Assembly (NCBI RefSeq): GCF_012932495.1
Contig: NZ_JABCNG010000001.1
Location: 1,240,001 to 1,304,000 of the forward strand
From: Novosphingobium sp. SG919
GTDB lineage: Bacteria > Pseudomonadota > Alphaproteobacteria > Sphingomonadales > Sphingomonadaceae
Reading direction: 5' to 3'
Length of the DNA: 64,000 bases
Of the stretch, positions 1 to 8,599 are shown piece by piece; within the stretch, counting starts at the first letter, position 1, and every line of letters begins with the position of its first letter. The translations under genes were made by a program, and so were the position numbers. The notes beneath the pieces are model-generated. The model saw only the letters and a program-made list of their open reading frames with translations, was not told where the DNA came from and did not search any database.

Positions 1-492
1 ATCCAGGCGCAGCTTCACCGAATCGAAGGTGAGCATGCGGTTGACCGTGAAATGCGGCCCGACGTCGCGCAGCAGATCGATATAGCCCAGCTTCGAAAGC
101 CATTCGTCGTTGTTGACCAGGGTCGCGCCCGTCGCGCTGTCATCGAATGTCAGCAGGCGATCGAACACCTTGCGAATGCCGGCGATGTTGCTGGCGATGA
201 CCTCTTCGGTCAGCATCTGGCGGCTGGCATCCTTGCCCGAAGGATCGCCGATCTTGGTGGTGCCGCCACCCATCAGCGCGATGGGCTTGTGGCCGGCCTG
301 TTGCAGGCGGCGCAGCAGCATGACAGAGGCCAGGTTGCCGACATGGAGCGATGGCGCCGTGGCGTCATAGCCATTATAGCCCACCACGATTTCCTTGGCC
401 GCCAGGGCATCAAGCCCCTCGGCATCGGTCAACTGGTGGATATGGCCCCGCTCGGACAGCAGGCGCAACAGGTCGGACTTGTATTCGGTCAT
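1..492 (-). CDS. tyrS: Tyrosyl-tRNA synthetase, N-terminal part (runs off the left edge)
   Basis: Class I aminoacyl-tRNA synthetase that charges tRNA-Tyr in the cytoplasm. Read leftward from ATG at 492, the protein starts [20 protein letters not shown] and contains [15 protein letters not shown], the family's Rossmann-fold segment with the HIGH-like signature (HVGN), then [15 protein letters not shown] and [10 protein letters not shown]. About 164 N-terminal residues are visible; the KMSKS loop and S4-like tail lie beyond the window. The next gene is divergent with only about 30 bp between them, so the two promoters must overlap. Confidence 0.95.
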   Translation of the reverse strand, partial: MTEYKSDLLRLLSERGHIHQLTDAEGLDALAAKEIVVGYNGYDATAPSLHVGNLASVMLLRRLQQAGHKPIALMGGGTTKIGDPSGKDASRQMLTEEVIASNIAGIRKVFDRLLTFDDSATGATLVNNDEWLSKLGYIDLLRDVGPHFTVNRMLTFDSVKLRLD

Positions 493-523
493 GGTTGCCT
501 CGATGTGGAGCGGGGCGCCTAGC

Positions 524-1090
524 ATGAAAGGACGTGCCTTGGAACCGGCGCTGCTTGTTGCCCATCCCGATCACCCGGCGATTGCCGTGCGCCAGGTTTC
601 GGCGCGCATCCTGTCGATGGATGCCAACTGGCTGTGCCTGCGCTGGCGGGTGGAGGGTACGGCCGCCCTGGTAGTGCCGCCGTTCGCCGGGCGCGCGCGC
701 ACCGACGGCCTGTGGCAATCCACTTGCTTCGAGCTGTTCCTGGCCGAAGACGAAGGCATTGCCGCGGGTACCTATGCCGAATTCAATTTCGCCCCGTCGG
801 AACGCTGGGCGGCCTATGATTTCGATGGCTATCGCGCCGGCATGGCGCCGCGGCCGATCCCGCGCGAACCGGTGATCACCCCGCGCCGGGGTCAGGACCT
901 GCTGATCTGCGATGCGGCGCTTCCCATCGCAGGCCTGCCCCCGCTGCCCTGGCGCATGGGGCTTTCGGCCGTGCTGGAAGAGGCGGACGGCGCCAAATCC
1001 TATTGGGCGCTGGCCCATCCGCGCGGCAAGCCCGATTTCCACCATGCAGCTTGCTTCGCCGCGCGGGTTGAGGCACCGCAAGCGGCATGA
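524..1090 (+). CDS. DOMON-like domain protein
   Basis: About 188 residues. The middle of the protein ([30 protein letters not shown]) matches the DOMON-like beta-sandwich family that sphingomonads carry next to DUF1343 genes; the ligand is unknown, and related DOMON domains bind haem or sugars. The reading frame is open upstream to 395, but that part is antisense to tyrS, so I take ATG at 524. No signal peptide is visible, so it is probably cytoplasmic. Its stop overlaps the next gene's start (ATGA), which indicates translational coupling with the NamZ-like gene. Confidence 0.75.
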   Translation: MKGRALEPALLVAHPDHPAIAVRQVSARILSMDANWLCLRWRVEGTAALVVPPFAGRARTDGLWQSTCFELFLAEDEGIAAGTYAEFNFAPSERWAAYDFDGYRAGMAPRPIPREPVITPRRGQDLLICDAALPIAGLPPLPWRMGLSAVLEEADGAKSYWALAHPRGKPDFHHAACFAARVEAPQAA

Positions 1091-2289
1091 AGACCGGACT
1101 TGATCGCCTTGTGGCCGATGCCGCGCTGCGCGCGCCGCTCGCTGGCCGCCGCGTGGCCCTGGTGGCCCATCCCGCCTCGCTCACCCAAGGCCTTGTGCAC
1201 GCCCTCGATGCCCTGGCGGCCTGCCCGGACGTGAACCTGACCGCCGCCTTTGGCCCGCAGCACGGGCTCAAGGGCGACAAGCAGGACAACATGGTGGAAT
1301 CGCCCGATTATCGCGATCCCGGCCTGGGGATTCCGGTGTTCAGCCTTTATGGCGAAGTCCGCCGGCCCACGCCGGCCATGATCGATGCCGCCGATGTCTT
1401 CCTGTTCGATCTGCAGGATCTGGGCTGCCGCATCTATACCTTCGTTACAACCTTGCTCTACCTGCTGGAGGCCTGCCACGGCACGGGCAAGGCGGTGTGG
1501 GTGCTCGACCGGCCCAATCCCGCCGGTCGGCCGGTGGAAGGCACCCGGCTCGTGCCCGGGTGGGAGAGCTTTGTTGGCGCCGGCCCCATGCCGATGCGCC
1601 ACGGGCTGACGCTGGGTGAAATGGGCCGCTGGTTCATCGCGCACTACAACCTCGATGTGGATTACCGCGTCATCGCCATGGACGGCTGGCAGCCCGATGC
1701 CGCGCCGGGCTTTGGCTGGCCGCAGGACCGCATCTGGATCAACCCCAGTCCCAACGCGGCGAGCCTGGCCATGGCGCGCGCTTATGCCGGCACGGTCATG
1801 CTCGAAGGCGCGACGCTTTCCGAAGGGCGCGGCACGACCCGCCCGCTCGAAGTGCTGTTCGGCGCCCCCGATGTCGATGCGCTGGCGGTGCGGGCTGAAA
1901 TGGCGCGCGTGGCGCCGCACTGGCTGGCGGGCGCGGCAATCCGCGAATGCTGGTTCGAGCCCACTTTCCACAAGCACGTCGGCCACTTGTGCCACGGCCT
2001 GATGCTCCACCCCGAAGGCGGCTTTTACGATCACGCCGCGTTCCGTCCCTGGCGGCTGCAGGCGCTGGCGTTCAAGGCCATCCGCAATCTCTATCCCGAT
2101 TATCCGCTGTGGCGCGATTTTCCCTATGAATACGTGCTCGATCGCCTCGCCATCGATGTGATCAATGGCGGCCCGGCCTTGCGCGAATGGGTGGACGATC
2201 GCGGGGCGCAGGCCGCTGACCTCGATGCCGTGGCCAGCCCCGATGAAGCCAGTTGGATTGAGGAACGGCAGCAGTTCCTGCTCTACTGA
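1087..2289 (+). CDS. namZ: DUF1343 / NamZ-type exo-beta-N-acetylmuramidase family protein
   Basis: About 400 residues matching DUF1343 throughout: a Rossmann-like N-terminal half (RRVALVAHPASLT, AAFGPQHGLKGDKQDNM, DVFLFDLQDLGCRIYTF, VLDRPNPAGR) and a C-terminal half with WINPSPNAASL and EGRGTTRPLE. Characterised members (Bacillus NamZ/YbbC) release MurNAc from the non-reducing end of peptidoglycan fragments. Those members are exported, but this protein starts [11 protein letters not shown] with no signal peptide. It overlaps the DOMON-like gene by 4 bp, and a strong terminator follows. The family call is firm; the substrate is inferred. Confidence 0.85.
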   Translation: MKTGLDRLVADAALRAPLAGRRVALVAHPASLTQGLVHALDALAACPDVNLTAAFGPQHGLKGDKQDNMVESPDYRDPGLGIPVFSLYGEVRRPTPAMIDAADVFLFDLQDLGCRIYTFVTTLLYLLEACHGTGKAVWVLDRPNPAGRPVEGTRLVPGWESFVGAGPMPMRHGLTLGEMGRWFIAHYNLDVDYRVIAMDGWQPDAAPGFGWPQDRIWINPSPNAASLAMARAYAGTVMLEGATLSEGRGTTRPLEVLFGAPDVDALAVRAEMARVAPHWLAGAAIRECWFEPTFHKHVGHLCHGLMLHPEGGFYDHAAFRPWRLQALAFKAIRNLYPDYPLWRDFPYEYVLDRLAIDVINGGPALREWVDDRGAQAADLDAVASPDEASWIEERQQFLLY

Positions 2290-2290
2290 C

Positions 2291-2320
2291 AAAAAAGGGA
2301 GGGCCAGGCCCTCCCTTTTT
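2291..2320. terminator. Bidirectional intrinsic terminator
   Basis: A near-perfect inverted repeat, A-run plus GGGAGGGCC then GGCCCTCCC plus T-run, lies between the convergent namZ-like and outer-membrane protein genes. It has U-tails in both directions and should end both transcripts. Confidence 0.9.
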
Positions 2321-2349
2321 CCATGGATGAAAGGGCTGCTATCGGTGGC

Positions 2350-2913
2350 TCAGAAGCGCGTGCCGACCTGTACCGCCACGTGGCGACGCTGGAAGTTGAT
2401 GCCTTCATAGCTGCCGAGATCGGCGTAGTTCAGCGAGAAGCCGGCATAGACACGCTGGCTGACGACAAAGTTCACGCCCAGTTCGCCACCGATCCCGTCG
2501 AGATTCTCATGGCCGGTGCGGCTGCCGATCGAGGCCTTGAGGCGGAAGCGGTCATAGCCCAGCTTGAAGAACGCCTCGACCTTGGGGGTCACGGCCACGC
2601 CCACGCGCGCGCCGGTCAGCAGGTTGCCGTTGGAACCCAGGCACACGCCATCGACACAGTCCTTGGCATCGGCATAGTCATAGTTGATGAACGGGCCCGC
2701 GGTCACGCTGTTGCCCAAGGGCACGTCATAGCCCAGTTCGCCACCGATCGAGGCAGAATTGCCGATCTTGTAGACTTCGCCATCGCCAAGGCCGCTGACG
2801 GTGGGCGTTTCGTAGCCCACACGCACTTCGGCGCGCAGGCCCGAGAACTTGGCATCTTGTGCAAAAGCAGGCTGTGCAGCCACCATGGCAGCCAGCAGAA
2901 CGATCTTCTTCAT
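2350..2913 (-). CDS. Outer-membrane beta-barrel protein (small porin-like / OmpA-barrel type)
   Basis: 187 residues. It has a classical signal peptide (MKKIVLLAAMVAAQPAFA, cleavage before QDAKF) followed by alternating aromatic/hydrophobic beta-strands (LRAEVRVGYET, IGGELGYDVPLG, AGPFINYDYAD, AFFKLGYDRFRLKA, YAGFSLNYADLG), and it ends ...VQVGTRF with the terminal Phe used for BAM recognition. One Cys pair (DCVDGVC) is probably a loop disulphide. The size fits an eight-stranded barrel. Exact function is unknown. The gene has a leader of roughly 150-200 nt with a perfect hairpin. Confidence 0.8.
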   Translation of the reverse strand: MKKIVLLAAMVAAQPAFAQDAKFSGLRAEVRVGYETPTVSGLGDGEVYKIGNSASIGGELGYDVPLGNSVTAGPFINYDYADAKDCVDGVCLGSNGNLLTGARVGVAVTPKVEAFFKLGYDRFRLKASIGSRTGHENLDGIGGELGVNFVVSQRVYAGFSLNYADLGSYEGINFQRRHVAVQVGTRF

Positions 2914-2990
2914 GTTTTCCCCTGTTAGGCCTGTCTTGCCGCCGGGTTGTTGGCAGATCGGCAGTCACGCCACTGTCATGGCGGCGTGAT

Positions 2991-3018
2991 GCGCGGCGTC
3001 TGGTCGAAGACGCCGCGC
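2991..3018 (-). promoter_or_regulatory. Perfect 10-bp hairpin in the leader of the outer-membrane protein gene
   Basis: GCGCGGCGTC and GACGCCGCGC are exact complements separated by 8 nt, about 80 bp upstream of the barrel gene's start. A weaker CACGCC/GGCGTG hairpin lies next to it on the side nearer the start. Neither has a T-tract, so a stabilising or regulatory 5'-leader structure is more likely than a terminator. Confidence 0.45.
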
Positions 3019-3120
3019 AAGACAAGAGGGAAGATTGCTATTTGTTTCGAGATTGGACGAATAATACTGGCGGATACTTGCCGATCTGCACGCGTTTTAC
3101 GTTTTACTGTTGCGGCAGTG

Positions 3121-3558
3121 TCACGCCTGCTCTGCCACCGGCTGGCCCGGCGCGGGCGGTTGCCCGCTATAGCTGGCGGCCCGTTGATCGACCTGGGCCC
3201 AGGCCGGCGCCTCGTCCGTCCAGATCACGGTATCGGGTTCCAGGCCGTGGCCGGGATCGAGAAAGCCCAGGCGCACCGTCCGCAAATGCATGCGCCCCGA
3301 TGATTGCGCCATGACGCCGGTGCCGCACTGCGGGCAAAAGAACTGGGTCAGCGTGTTGCCCGATGGCGCGACATAGCCGAACGAGCCCAACGCGCCGCTG
3401 ACCGTGACGGATTCTGCCGGAAACACTGCATTGTTGGTGGAGCCACCTGCGGCGGCCTGCTGGCACTGGCGGCACCAGCATTGGCGCACGGCCACCGGCT
3501 CCTGCGCGGAAATGGTGGCGGTAACCGCCCCGCAGGCGCAGCGTCCGGTAAAGGCCAT
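3121..3558 (-). CDS. GFA (glutathione-dependent formaldehyde-activating)/CENP-V fold protein
   Basis: 145 residues, MAFTGRCACGAVTATISAQE. The zinc-ligand pattern is present: CxCG near the N-terminus, then CWCRQCQQ, and FFCPQCGTGV in the second half. Members bind structural zinc and are annotated as carbon-sulphur lyases, though most lack proven activity. I start at the ATG that begins the conserved fold; a 13-residue upstream extension in the same frame is not conserved. Its neighbour on the other strand is a glutathione transferase, a suggestive but not conclusive link. Confidence 0.85.
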   Translation of the reverse strand: MAFTGRCACGAVTATISAQEPVAVRQCWCRQCQQAAAGGSTNNAVFPAESVTVSGALGSFGYVAPSGNTLTQFFCPQCGTGVMAQSSGRMHLRTVRLGFLDPGHGLEPDTVIWTDEAPAWAQVDQRAASYSGQPPAPGQPVAEQA

Positions 3559-3653
3559 GGCAATTCTCCATTCGGGTATTGTTAGGTTGGCAAACAATGT
3601 CTAGGCTGCGTTGGCAAAGCCGGGAAGCTACCCGGGAGAGGATAACAGGCTCC

Positions 3654-4394
3654 ATGCTCAAGCTCTACAGTTTCGGTCCTGCCGCCAATTCCATGAAGCC
3701 CTTGCTCACCCTGTTCGAAAAGGGCCTGCCGTTCGAAGCCAACCGCCTCGATCCGGCCAAGTTCGAACATCATGCCGATTGGTTCAAGGCGATCAACCCG
3801 CGTGGGCAAGTGCCCGCCTTGGTGGATGGCGACAAGGTGATCACGGAAAGCACGGTGATCTGCGAATACCTGGAAGACGAATATCCCACGCAAGTCTCGC
3901 TGCGTCCGGCCGATAGCTATGGCCGTGCGCAGATGCGGGTGTGGACCAAGTGGGTGGACGAATACTTCTGCTGGTGCGTGTCGACCATCGGTTGGCACCG
4001 CTATGTCGGCAAGATGGTCCAGGGCCTGTCCGACGCCGAATTCGAAGCCAAGGTCAAAGCCATTCCCGTGGTCGAGCAGCAGGTGAAATGGCGCCGCGCC
4101 CGCGAAGGCTTCCCACAGGACCTGCTGGACGAGGAAATGCGCAAGATCGCCTTTTCGGTGCGCCGGCTGGACGATCACCTGCGGGATCACGAATGGCTGG
4201 TGCCGGGGCAATATACCCTGGCCGATATCTGCAACTTTGCCATCGCCAATGGCATGCAGTTCGGCTTTTCCGAACTGGTCAACCGCGCAGACACGCCGCA
4301 TCTGCTGCGCTGGATCGAGCAGATTGCCCAGCGGCCGGCGGCGCGCACGATGTTCGAACGCGTCGAACTGGAAAAGCTGGGGCCACGCGATTGA
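3654..4394 (+). CDS. Glutathione S-transferase, LigF-type beta-etherase homologue
   Basis: 246 residues. The N-terminal thioredoxin fold has MLKLYSFGPAANSMKPL (candidate catalytic Ser13) and NPRGQVPALVDG, ESTVICEYLEDEYP. The C-terminal helical domain has VWTKWVDEYFCWCVSTIGW, QQVKWRRAREGFPQ, LLDEEMRKIAFSV and TLADICNFAIANGMQ. These segments closely resemble, from memory, LigF of Sphingobium sp. SYK-6, which cleaves beta-aryl-ether bonds of lignin dimers with glutathione. ATG 3654 follows GAGAGGAT at good spacing. Family membership is secure; beta-etherase activity is inferred from resemblance. Confidence 0.8.
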   Translation: MLKLYSFGPAANSMKPLLTLFEKGLPFEANRLDPAKFEHHADWFKAINPRGQVPALVDGDKVITESTVICEYLEDEYPTQVSLRPADSYGRAQMRVWTKWVDEYFCWCVSTIGWHRYVGKMVQGLSDAEFEAKVKAIPVVEQQVKWRRAREGFPQDLLDEEMRKIAFSVRRLDDHLRDHEWLVPGQYTLADICNFAIANGMQFGFSELVNRADTPHLLRWIEQIAQRPAARTMFERVELEKLGPRD

Positions 4395-4550
4395 AGCCAT
4401 CCCCCGGCGCGAACAATCTTTTTTGTCGTTGCCGCGAAGGGTAACGCGCAATCGAAGGGTTTTGTCACTGCCGGCCTTAGTATAGGGCGGCGGCTGGCGG
4501 GGCCTGTTGCGCATGCGCAGCGCACAGGCACCCGCGGTGACGGAGCCTAG

Positions 4551-5360
4551 ATGCAAGACGTGCTGCTTGCGGAGGGGGGCGGGCGCTATGGCGCCGATCC
4601 CCGCCGCCGTTCCCTGTCGTTCGTGCTGGCGCTGGCCATGTCGCTGCTGTTGCTGGCGGCGTTGCTGTCCGTGGGGCTTTACGAGCCACCGGCCAAGCAC
4701 GAAGGCGGCACGCTGACCGCCGTCAACCTGTCTGCCGCAGCCGGCGACAAGAGCGACAATCCCACGCCCAAGCAGCAGAAGGCGGCGCAGCAGGCCACCC
4801 GCGCTGCCGCCACCATGCCCGCCGCGGCCAAGCCGCCGCGCGTGGTCATCCCCACCGACAACAAGGTGGTCTGGCCCGAAGGCTTCATCCCGATGAGCCG
4901 GTCAGACTTCGCCTCGGCCGACATTTCCAAGCTGAAAGGCCCGGCCGGGACCGGCAGCGCGGCGCAGCAGGCCTCTGCCGGCGGCGGTGGCGGCGGCACC
5001 GGGGGCACCGCGCCCGATGGCTCGCGCCTCTACAACGCCGAATGGTATCGCGAGCCGCGCGACGCGGAAATCAATGGCTATATGCGGCCGGGCCAGAGCT
5101 CGGGCCGCTGGGCGATGATCGCGTGCCGCACCGTGGCCGATTATCACGTGGAAGACTGCCAGGAACTCGACGAAAGCCCGCGCGGATCGGGCATGGCCCG
5201 CGTGCTGCGCCAGGCGGCCTGGCAATTCCTGGTGCGCCCGCCGCGCGTGAACGGCACGCCGCAAGTGGGCACCTGGGTGCGCATCCGCTTCGACTTCATT
5301 CGCGGCAAGCGCGATGACGACGCGGGCGGCGCGGGTGCAGGCCCCAACGGCGACGGTTGA
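4551..5360 (+). CDS. TonB-like single-pass inner-membrane/periplasmic protein
   Basis: 269 residues. A short cytoplasmic N-terminus is followed by one membrane segment (FVLALAMSLLLLAALLSVGL, about residues 22-42), then an Ala/Pro/Lys-rich stretch, a Gly-rich hinge (about 140-150) and a C-terminal globular part (GRWAMIACRTVADYHVEDC, ending VGTWVRIRFDFIRG) that resembles the betaalphabeta energy-transducer domain of TonB. No ExbB/ExbD genes are adjacent. Two cysteines (IACRT and VEDCQE) could form a disulphide. The TonB link rests on architecture only. Confidence 0.55.
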   Translation: MQDVLLAEGGGRYGADPRRRSLSFVLALAMSLLLLAALLSVGLYEPPAKHEGGTLTAVNLSAAAGDKSDNPTPKQQKAAQQATRAAATMPAAAKPPRVVIPTDNKVVWPEGFIPMSRSDFASADISKLKGPAGTGSAAQQASAGGGGGGTGGTAPDGSRLYNAEWYREPRDAEINGYMRPGQSSGRWAMIACRTVADYHVEDCQELDESPRGSGMARVLRQAAWQFLVRPPRVNGTPQVGTWVRIRFDFIRGKRDDDAGGAGAGPNGDG

Positions 5361-5379
5361 GCACCCGACCGCCGCGCCG

Positions 5380-6477
5380 TCAAAGGCTGATCGTCACGTT
5401 GTCGGTCCCGCTGGAGGTGCCCTGAGGCTGTTCGTGGTTCAATGCGTCCATCGCCTGCTCTGGCGTGGGAAGGCTCTTGAAAGGTTGATAGAACAGTATC
5501 TTGTCGAACAAGATCAGATGCAGGTCAAAATTGTCCGGCTTCTTCTTCAAGGCTGCCAACACATTGGGGCCCGCTTCCAGCGTGACGCCGGCATCACCGA
5601 GTGCGATGATGTAGTGCTGGGTGTCGCCCGGTCTGCGGTATAGCGCGCGGTCTGGCGTCGCGCCGGGATCGCGGCAGAGCGTGTCCGCATAATCCGGGCT
5701 GGCATCCTTCTCCCCATCGTCCTTGTCGGCGTTTGCCACTGCGTTGCTCAGCGCGGCTCCCAGCAAGGCATTCATCATCACGCTGGCGCGGCTATCGTCG
5801 CCATTTAAGCGCTTGGCGGGCTTGATCGACAGCGCATCGGCACAAGGCGCAATCGGCTCGGCAGCCGGCAAAGGCTTGGCCGGCACGGGAACGTACAGGG
5901 CCGCCGCCGTTGCCGCGAGCTGCGCATCGAGCGCTGCGGCGTCGAACTTGGGCGAACTCATCCGCATGGTCACCAGCCAATTGCCGGCCGGGATCACCAC
6001 GGCACCGGTGGCCTGCAAAGCGCCGCCCTGCGCGCTCTGCACCACGCGCATGCCACTCGCACTGGCATGGCCGGTGGGCGTGAACGGCGTGAACACAGGC
6101 GTTCCTGCCAGCGTGCCGCCCATGCGCTGCACGGTCATGCCCATCACCTGGCTCAGCCGGTCTGCCCACAACGGCGCCTGGGGCCAGCCGGCGCGGAAGA
6201 TATAGATCGTCAGCGTGGTGCGGGTGGTGTTGTCGTCATAGCCGATCGAAACGTCGGCCAGGCCGTGGTCGCTTTGCGACACCGACGTGCGGGTGAAGGC
6301 CCCGATGGCAGGCGGGATCACGATGCCGGTGGGTGGGTGTGTCCAGGCTGCCGCGGTATCCACCACGATTGGCCCGGCCTTGGGCGGGGGCGGTGGCTCT
6401 GCCGCCCCGGCAACCGCCGATCCGCCAACCGTGGCCACGCCCATCGCGGCCAGCATTGCCCATACCACCTTGTTCAT
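5380..6477 (-). CDS. Exported protein of unknown function
   Basis: 365 residues beginning MNKVVWAMLAAMGVATVGGS with a signal peptide ending ...AVAGA/AEPPPPPKAG. The mature part has WTHPPTGIVIPPAIGAFTR and VSIGYDDNTTRTTLTIYIFR near the start and a charged, Cys-containing C-terminal third (CADALSIKPAKR; DTLCRDPG). I do not recognise a characterised family. An AGGGGCAAGG ribosome site supports ATG 6477; the frame is open to 6780, but that extension is a Pro/Arg-rich artefact antisense to the chemoreceptor 3' end. It is convergent with the TonB-like gene, with 19 bp between stops. Confidence 0.7.
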   Translation of the reverse strand: MNKVVWAMLAAMGVATVGGSAVAGAAEPPPPPKAGPIVVDTAAAWTHPPTGIVIPPAIGAFTRTSVSQSDHGLADVSIGYDDNTTRTTLTIYIFRAGWPQAPLWADRLSQVMGMTVQRMGGTLAGTPVFTPFTPTGHASASGMRVVQSAQGGALQATGAVVIPAGNWLVTMRMSSPKFDAAALDAQLAATAAALYVPVPAKPLPAAEPIAPCADALSIKPAKRLNGDDSRASVMMNALLGAALSNAVANADKDDGEKDASPDYADTLCRDPGATPDRALYRRPGDTQHYIIALGDAGVTLEAGPNVLAALKKKPDNFDLHLILFDKILFYQPFKSLPTPEQAMDALNHEQPQGTSSGTDNVTISL

Positions 6478-6559
6478 TGCGCCTTGCCCCTGCACGCGCC
6501 GCAATAGTGCAGCAAAGCATGAGCTTGGCGTGGCGGGCGGGCCCGCGCAAGCGAGGCTT

Positions 6560-8485
6560 CTAGAATTCCGACCAATCTTCCATGCCACCGCCACCGCCAC
6601 CGGCCACCTTGCGCGGCGCAGGTGCCGGCGCCGGTGCCGGCGCCGGTGCCGGTGCGGGCGGTGGGGGCAGGGCGCGCACGGCCGCGCTGGGCGGGGGTGG
6701 CGCCGCAATGGCAACCGGGGTCGCCGGTGCCGTGGCCACGGGCGAAGCACTGCGCAGCGGCTGGCGGCTGCCACCGGCACGGAAGCGCGCCACCAGCGTG
6801 CTGAGCGAATCGGCCTCGGTCGCCAGGGTGCGGGCCGCGGCCGTGCTTTCTTCCACCATCGCGGCGTTCTGCTGCGTCATGCGGTCGATCGCGCCCACGG
6901 TTTCATAGACTTTCTTGACGCTTTCCGATTGGTCGGCCGTCGCTTCGGCAATGCCTGCCACTAGACCGCGCAGATTGCCGATGCGCGCGATGATCGCTTC
7001 CAGCGCTTCGCCGGTGCGCGTCACCAATTGCACCCCGGCTTGCACCTGCCCGGTGCTCTGGCCGATCAGGCCCTTGATGTCGTTGGCAGCATCGGCCGAT
7101 CGGCGGGCAAGCGCGCGCACTTCGGTGGCCACCACGGCAAAGCCCTTGCCGGCATCGCCAGCGCGCGCCGCTTCCACCCCGGCGTTGAGTGCGAGGAGGT
7201 TGGTCTGAAAAGCAATGCCTTCGATCAGATCGATGATCTGGTTGATCATCTGCGATGACTTGGCGATGCCGTCCATTGCCGCCACCGCTTCGCTCACCAC
7301 CGCGCCGCCTTCGCTTGCCGCGCTCGATGTTTCCTCGATCGTCTGACGCACCGCCTCGGCCTTGGCCGCACTGTCGTCCACCATCGCGGTCACGTTGCGC
7401 ATGGCGCTGGCAGCCGATTCCAGTTGGGCGGCCTGCGCCTCGGTGCGGTGGGCAAGATCGTCGGAAGCGGCACGGATCTCGGTCGATCCGGTGCGGACGT
7501 TGTCGGCCGCGCCGGTTACCGCGCCGATCACTTTGCCCAGTTCGGCCGCCATGGTGTTGAAATCGTCGCGCAACTGGGCAAACGGGCCTTCCAGCCCGGC
7601 ATCGATCCGCGCGCCGAGGTTGCCGCTTTTCAGGTCGGCCAGCGCCACCCCCAGCGTGCGCACGATGAGGTCGACCTGGGCGGTCTTGGCTGCATCGGCG
7701 GCGGTGAGCTGGTCGCGCAGCGCGTCGAACGCGCGGGCAAGATCGCCCAGTTCGTCGGCGCTGCCGCCGTGGTCCACGCGCACGTCGCGATCGCCCGCGC
7801 CCAGCCGCACCAGCGCCTGCGCCACTTGCGATACCGGGCGCGCCACCAGCCGTTCAAGCAGGCGATAGCTCCACGCCAGTACCACGATCAGCCCGACCAG
7901 CGCGCAAAGGCCGGTGCCCAGCGAAAACCAATAGGCTTGCGCGGCTTCCGCCGTCGCGGCGGTGATATGGCCGCGCTGATAGTTGATCAGCTTGTCCAGC
8001 GCCTGGTCGATACGGTGAGCCAGTTCCTCGCCCCGCTGGATCAGCGCCTGGGCTTCGGCAACGCGGTTCTGCCCGGCGAGGCTCTCGACGTTGTCGATCG
8101 AGGCTGCGTATTCGCTCCAGCCCTTGGCGAAATCGGCCACGAAGGACGATTCGTTTTCATCCAGATCGGTGCTCTTCAGCCCGGTCAAACCCTCTTCGAG
8201 CAGCTTGCGGTTTTTGGCAATGCGCGCTTCATGAGCCTGGCGCACCTGGGCTGATGACGACATCGTCAACGCGCGCAGATCTGCGTCGATCTGGGCGATG
8301 GCCGTGTCCATGCCGTTGGCCAACATGGCCTGTGGCACGTGGTCGTTGGTGATTTCTGCGTCCTGCAGGCTGATCTGGTGCAGCCCGGCGCCGATCATTG
8401 CGAGCGCCGCCATGATCATGATCGCAATAATTGTAAACAACCGCGACAGCTTACGCCCGATCGGCGCGTTCATGAGGTAGTTCAT
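6560..8485 (-). CDS. Methyl-accepting chemotaxis protein with C-terminal pentapeptide tether
   Basis: 641 residues. TM1 (about 14-36) is followed by a periplasmic four-helix-bundle-type sensor, TM2 (about 190-212), one or two HAMP segments, then the cytoplasmic signalling coiled coil with the conserved hairpin tip ([39 protein letters not shown]). The tail is a Pro-Ala repeat linker, then Gly-rich residues, ending EDWSEF. The W-x-x-F end on a flexible linker is the arrangement that docks CheR/CheB. A GTG two codons upstream is the alternative start. No che genes lie in the window. Confidence 0.93.
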   Translation of the reverse strand: MNYLMNAPIGRKLSRLFTIIAIMIMAALAMIGAGLHQISLQDAEITNDHVPQAMLANGMDTAIAQIDADLRALTMSSSAQVRQAHEARIAKNRKLLEEGLTGLKSTDLDENESSFVADFAKGWSEYAASIDNVESLAGQNRVAEAQALIQRGEELAHRIDQALDKLINYQRGHITAATAEAAQAYWFSLGTGLCALVGLIVVLAWSYRLLERLVARPVSQVAQALVRLGAGDRDVRVDHGGSADELGDLARAFDALRDQLTAADAAKTAQVDLIVRTLGVALADLKSGNLGARIDAGLEGPFAQLRDDFNTMAAELGKVIGAVTGAADNVRTGSTEIRAASDDLAHRTEAQAAQLESAASAMRNVTAMVDDSAAKAEAVRQTIEETSSAASEGGAVVSEAVAAMDGIAKSSQMINQIIDLIEGIAFQTNLLALNAGVEAARAGDAGKGFAVVATEVRALARRSADAANDIKGLIGQSTGQVQAGVQLVTRTGEALEAIIARIGNLRGLVAGIAEATADQSESVKKVYETVGAIDRMTQQNAAMVEESTAAARTLATEADSLSTLVARFRAGGSRQPLRSASPVATAPATPVAIAAPPPPSAAVRALPPPPAPAPAPAPAPAPAPRKVAGGGGGGMEDWSEF

Positions 8486-8551
8486 CAGCACTCACCCGGT
8501 CCACCGACGCCGCCCAGGCACCGGTTCTTGATCGGGTGGAATGCCACAGCG

Positions 8552-8583
8552 CGCTTAGGCGCTGTTCAATGGCGGCCTAAGCG
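8552..8583. other. Inverted repeat between DUF4349 and chemoreceptor genes
   Basis: CGCTTAGGC and GCCTAAGCG are exact complements with a 14-nt spacer. It lies just downstream of the DUF4349 stop and about 70 bp upstream of the chemoreceptor start. There is no T-tract; it could be a rho-dependent end structure or an operator for the chemoreceptor gene. Confidence 0.4.
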
Positions 8584-8599
8584 AAAGCGCCTAGTGCGC

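Noticed and set aside
6600..6660. GCCGGTGCCGGC tandem repeats as a DNA element
   Set aside because: They encode the Ala-Pro linker of the chemoreceptor and are explained by protein sequence.
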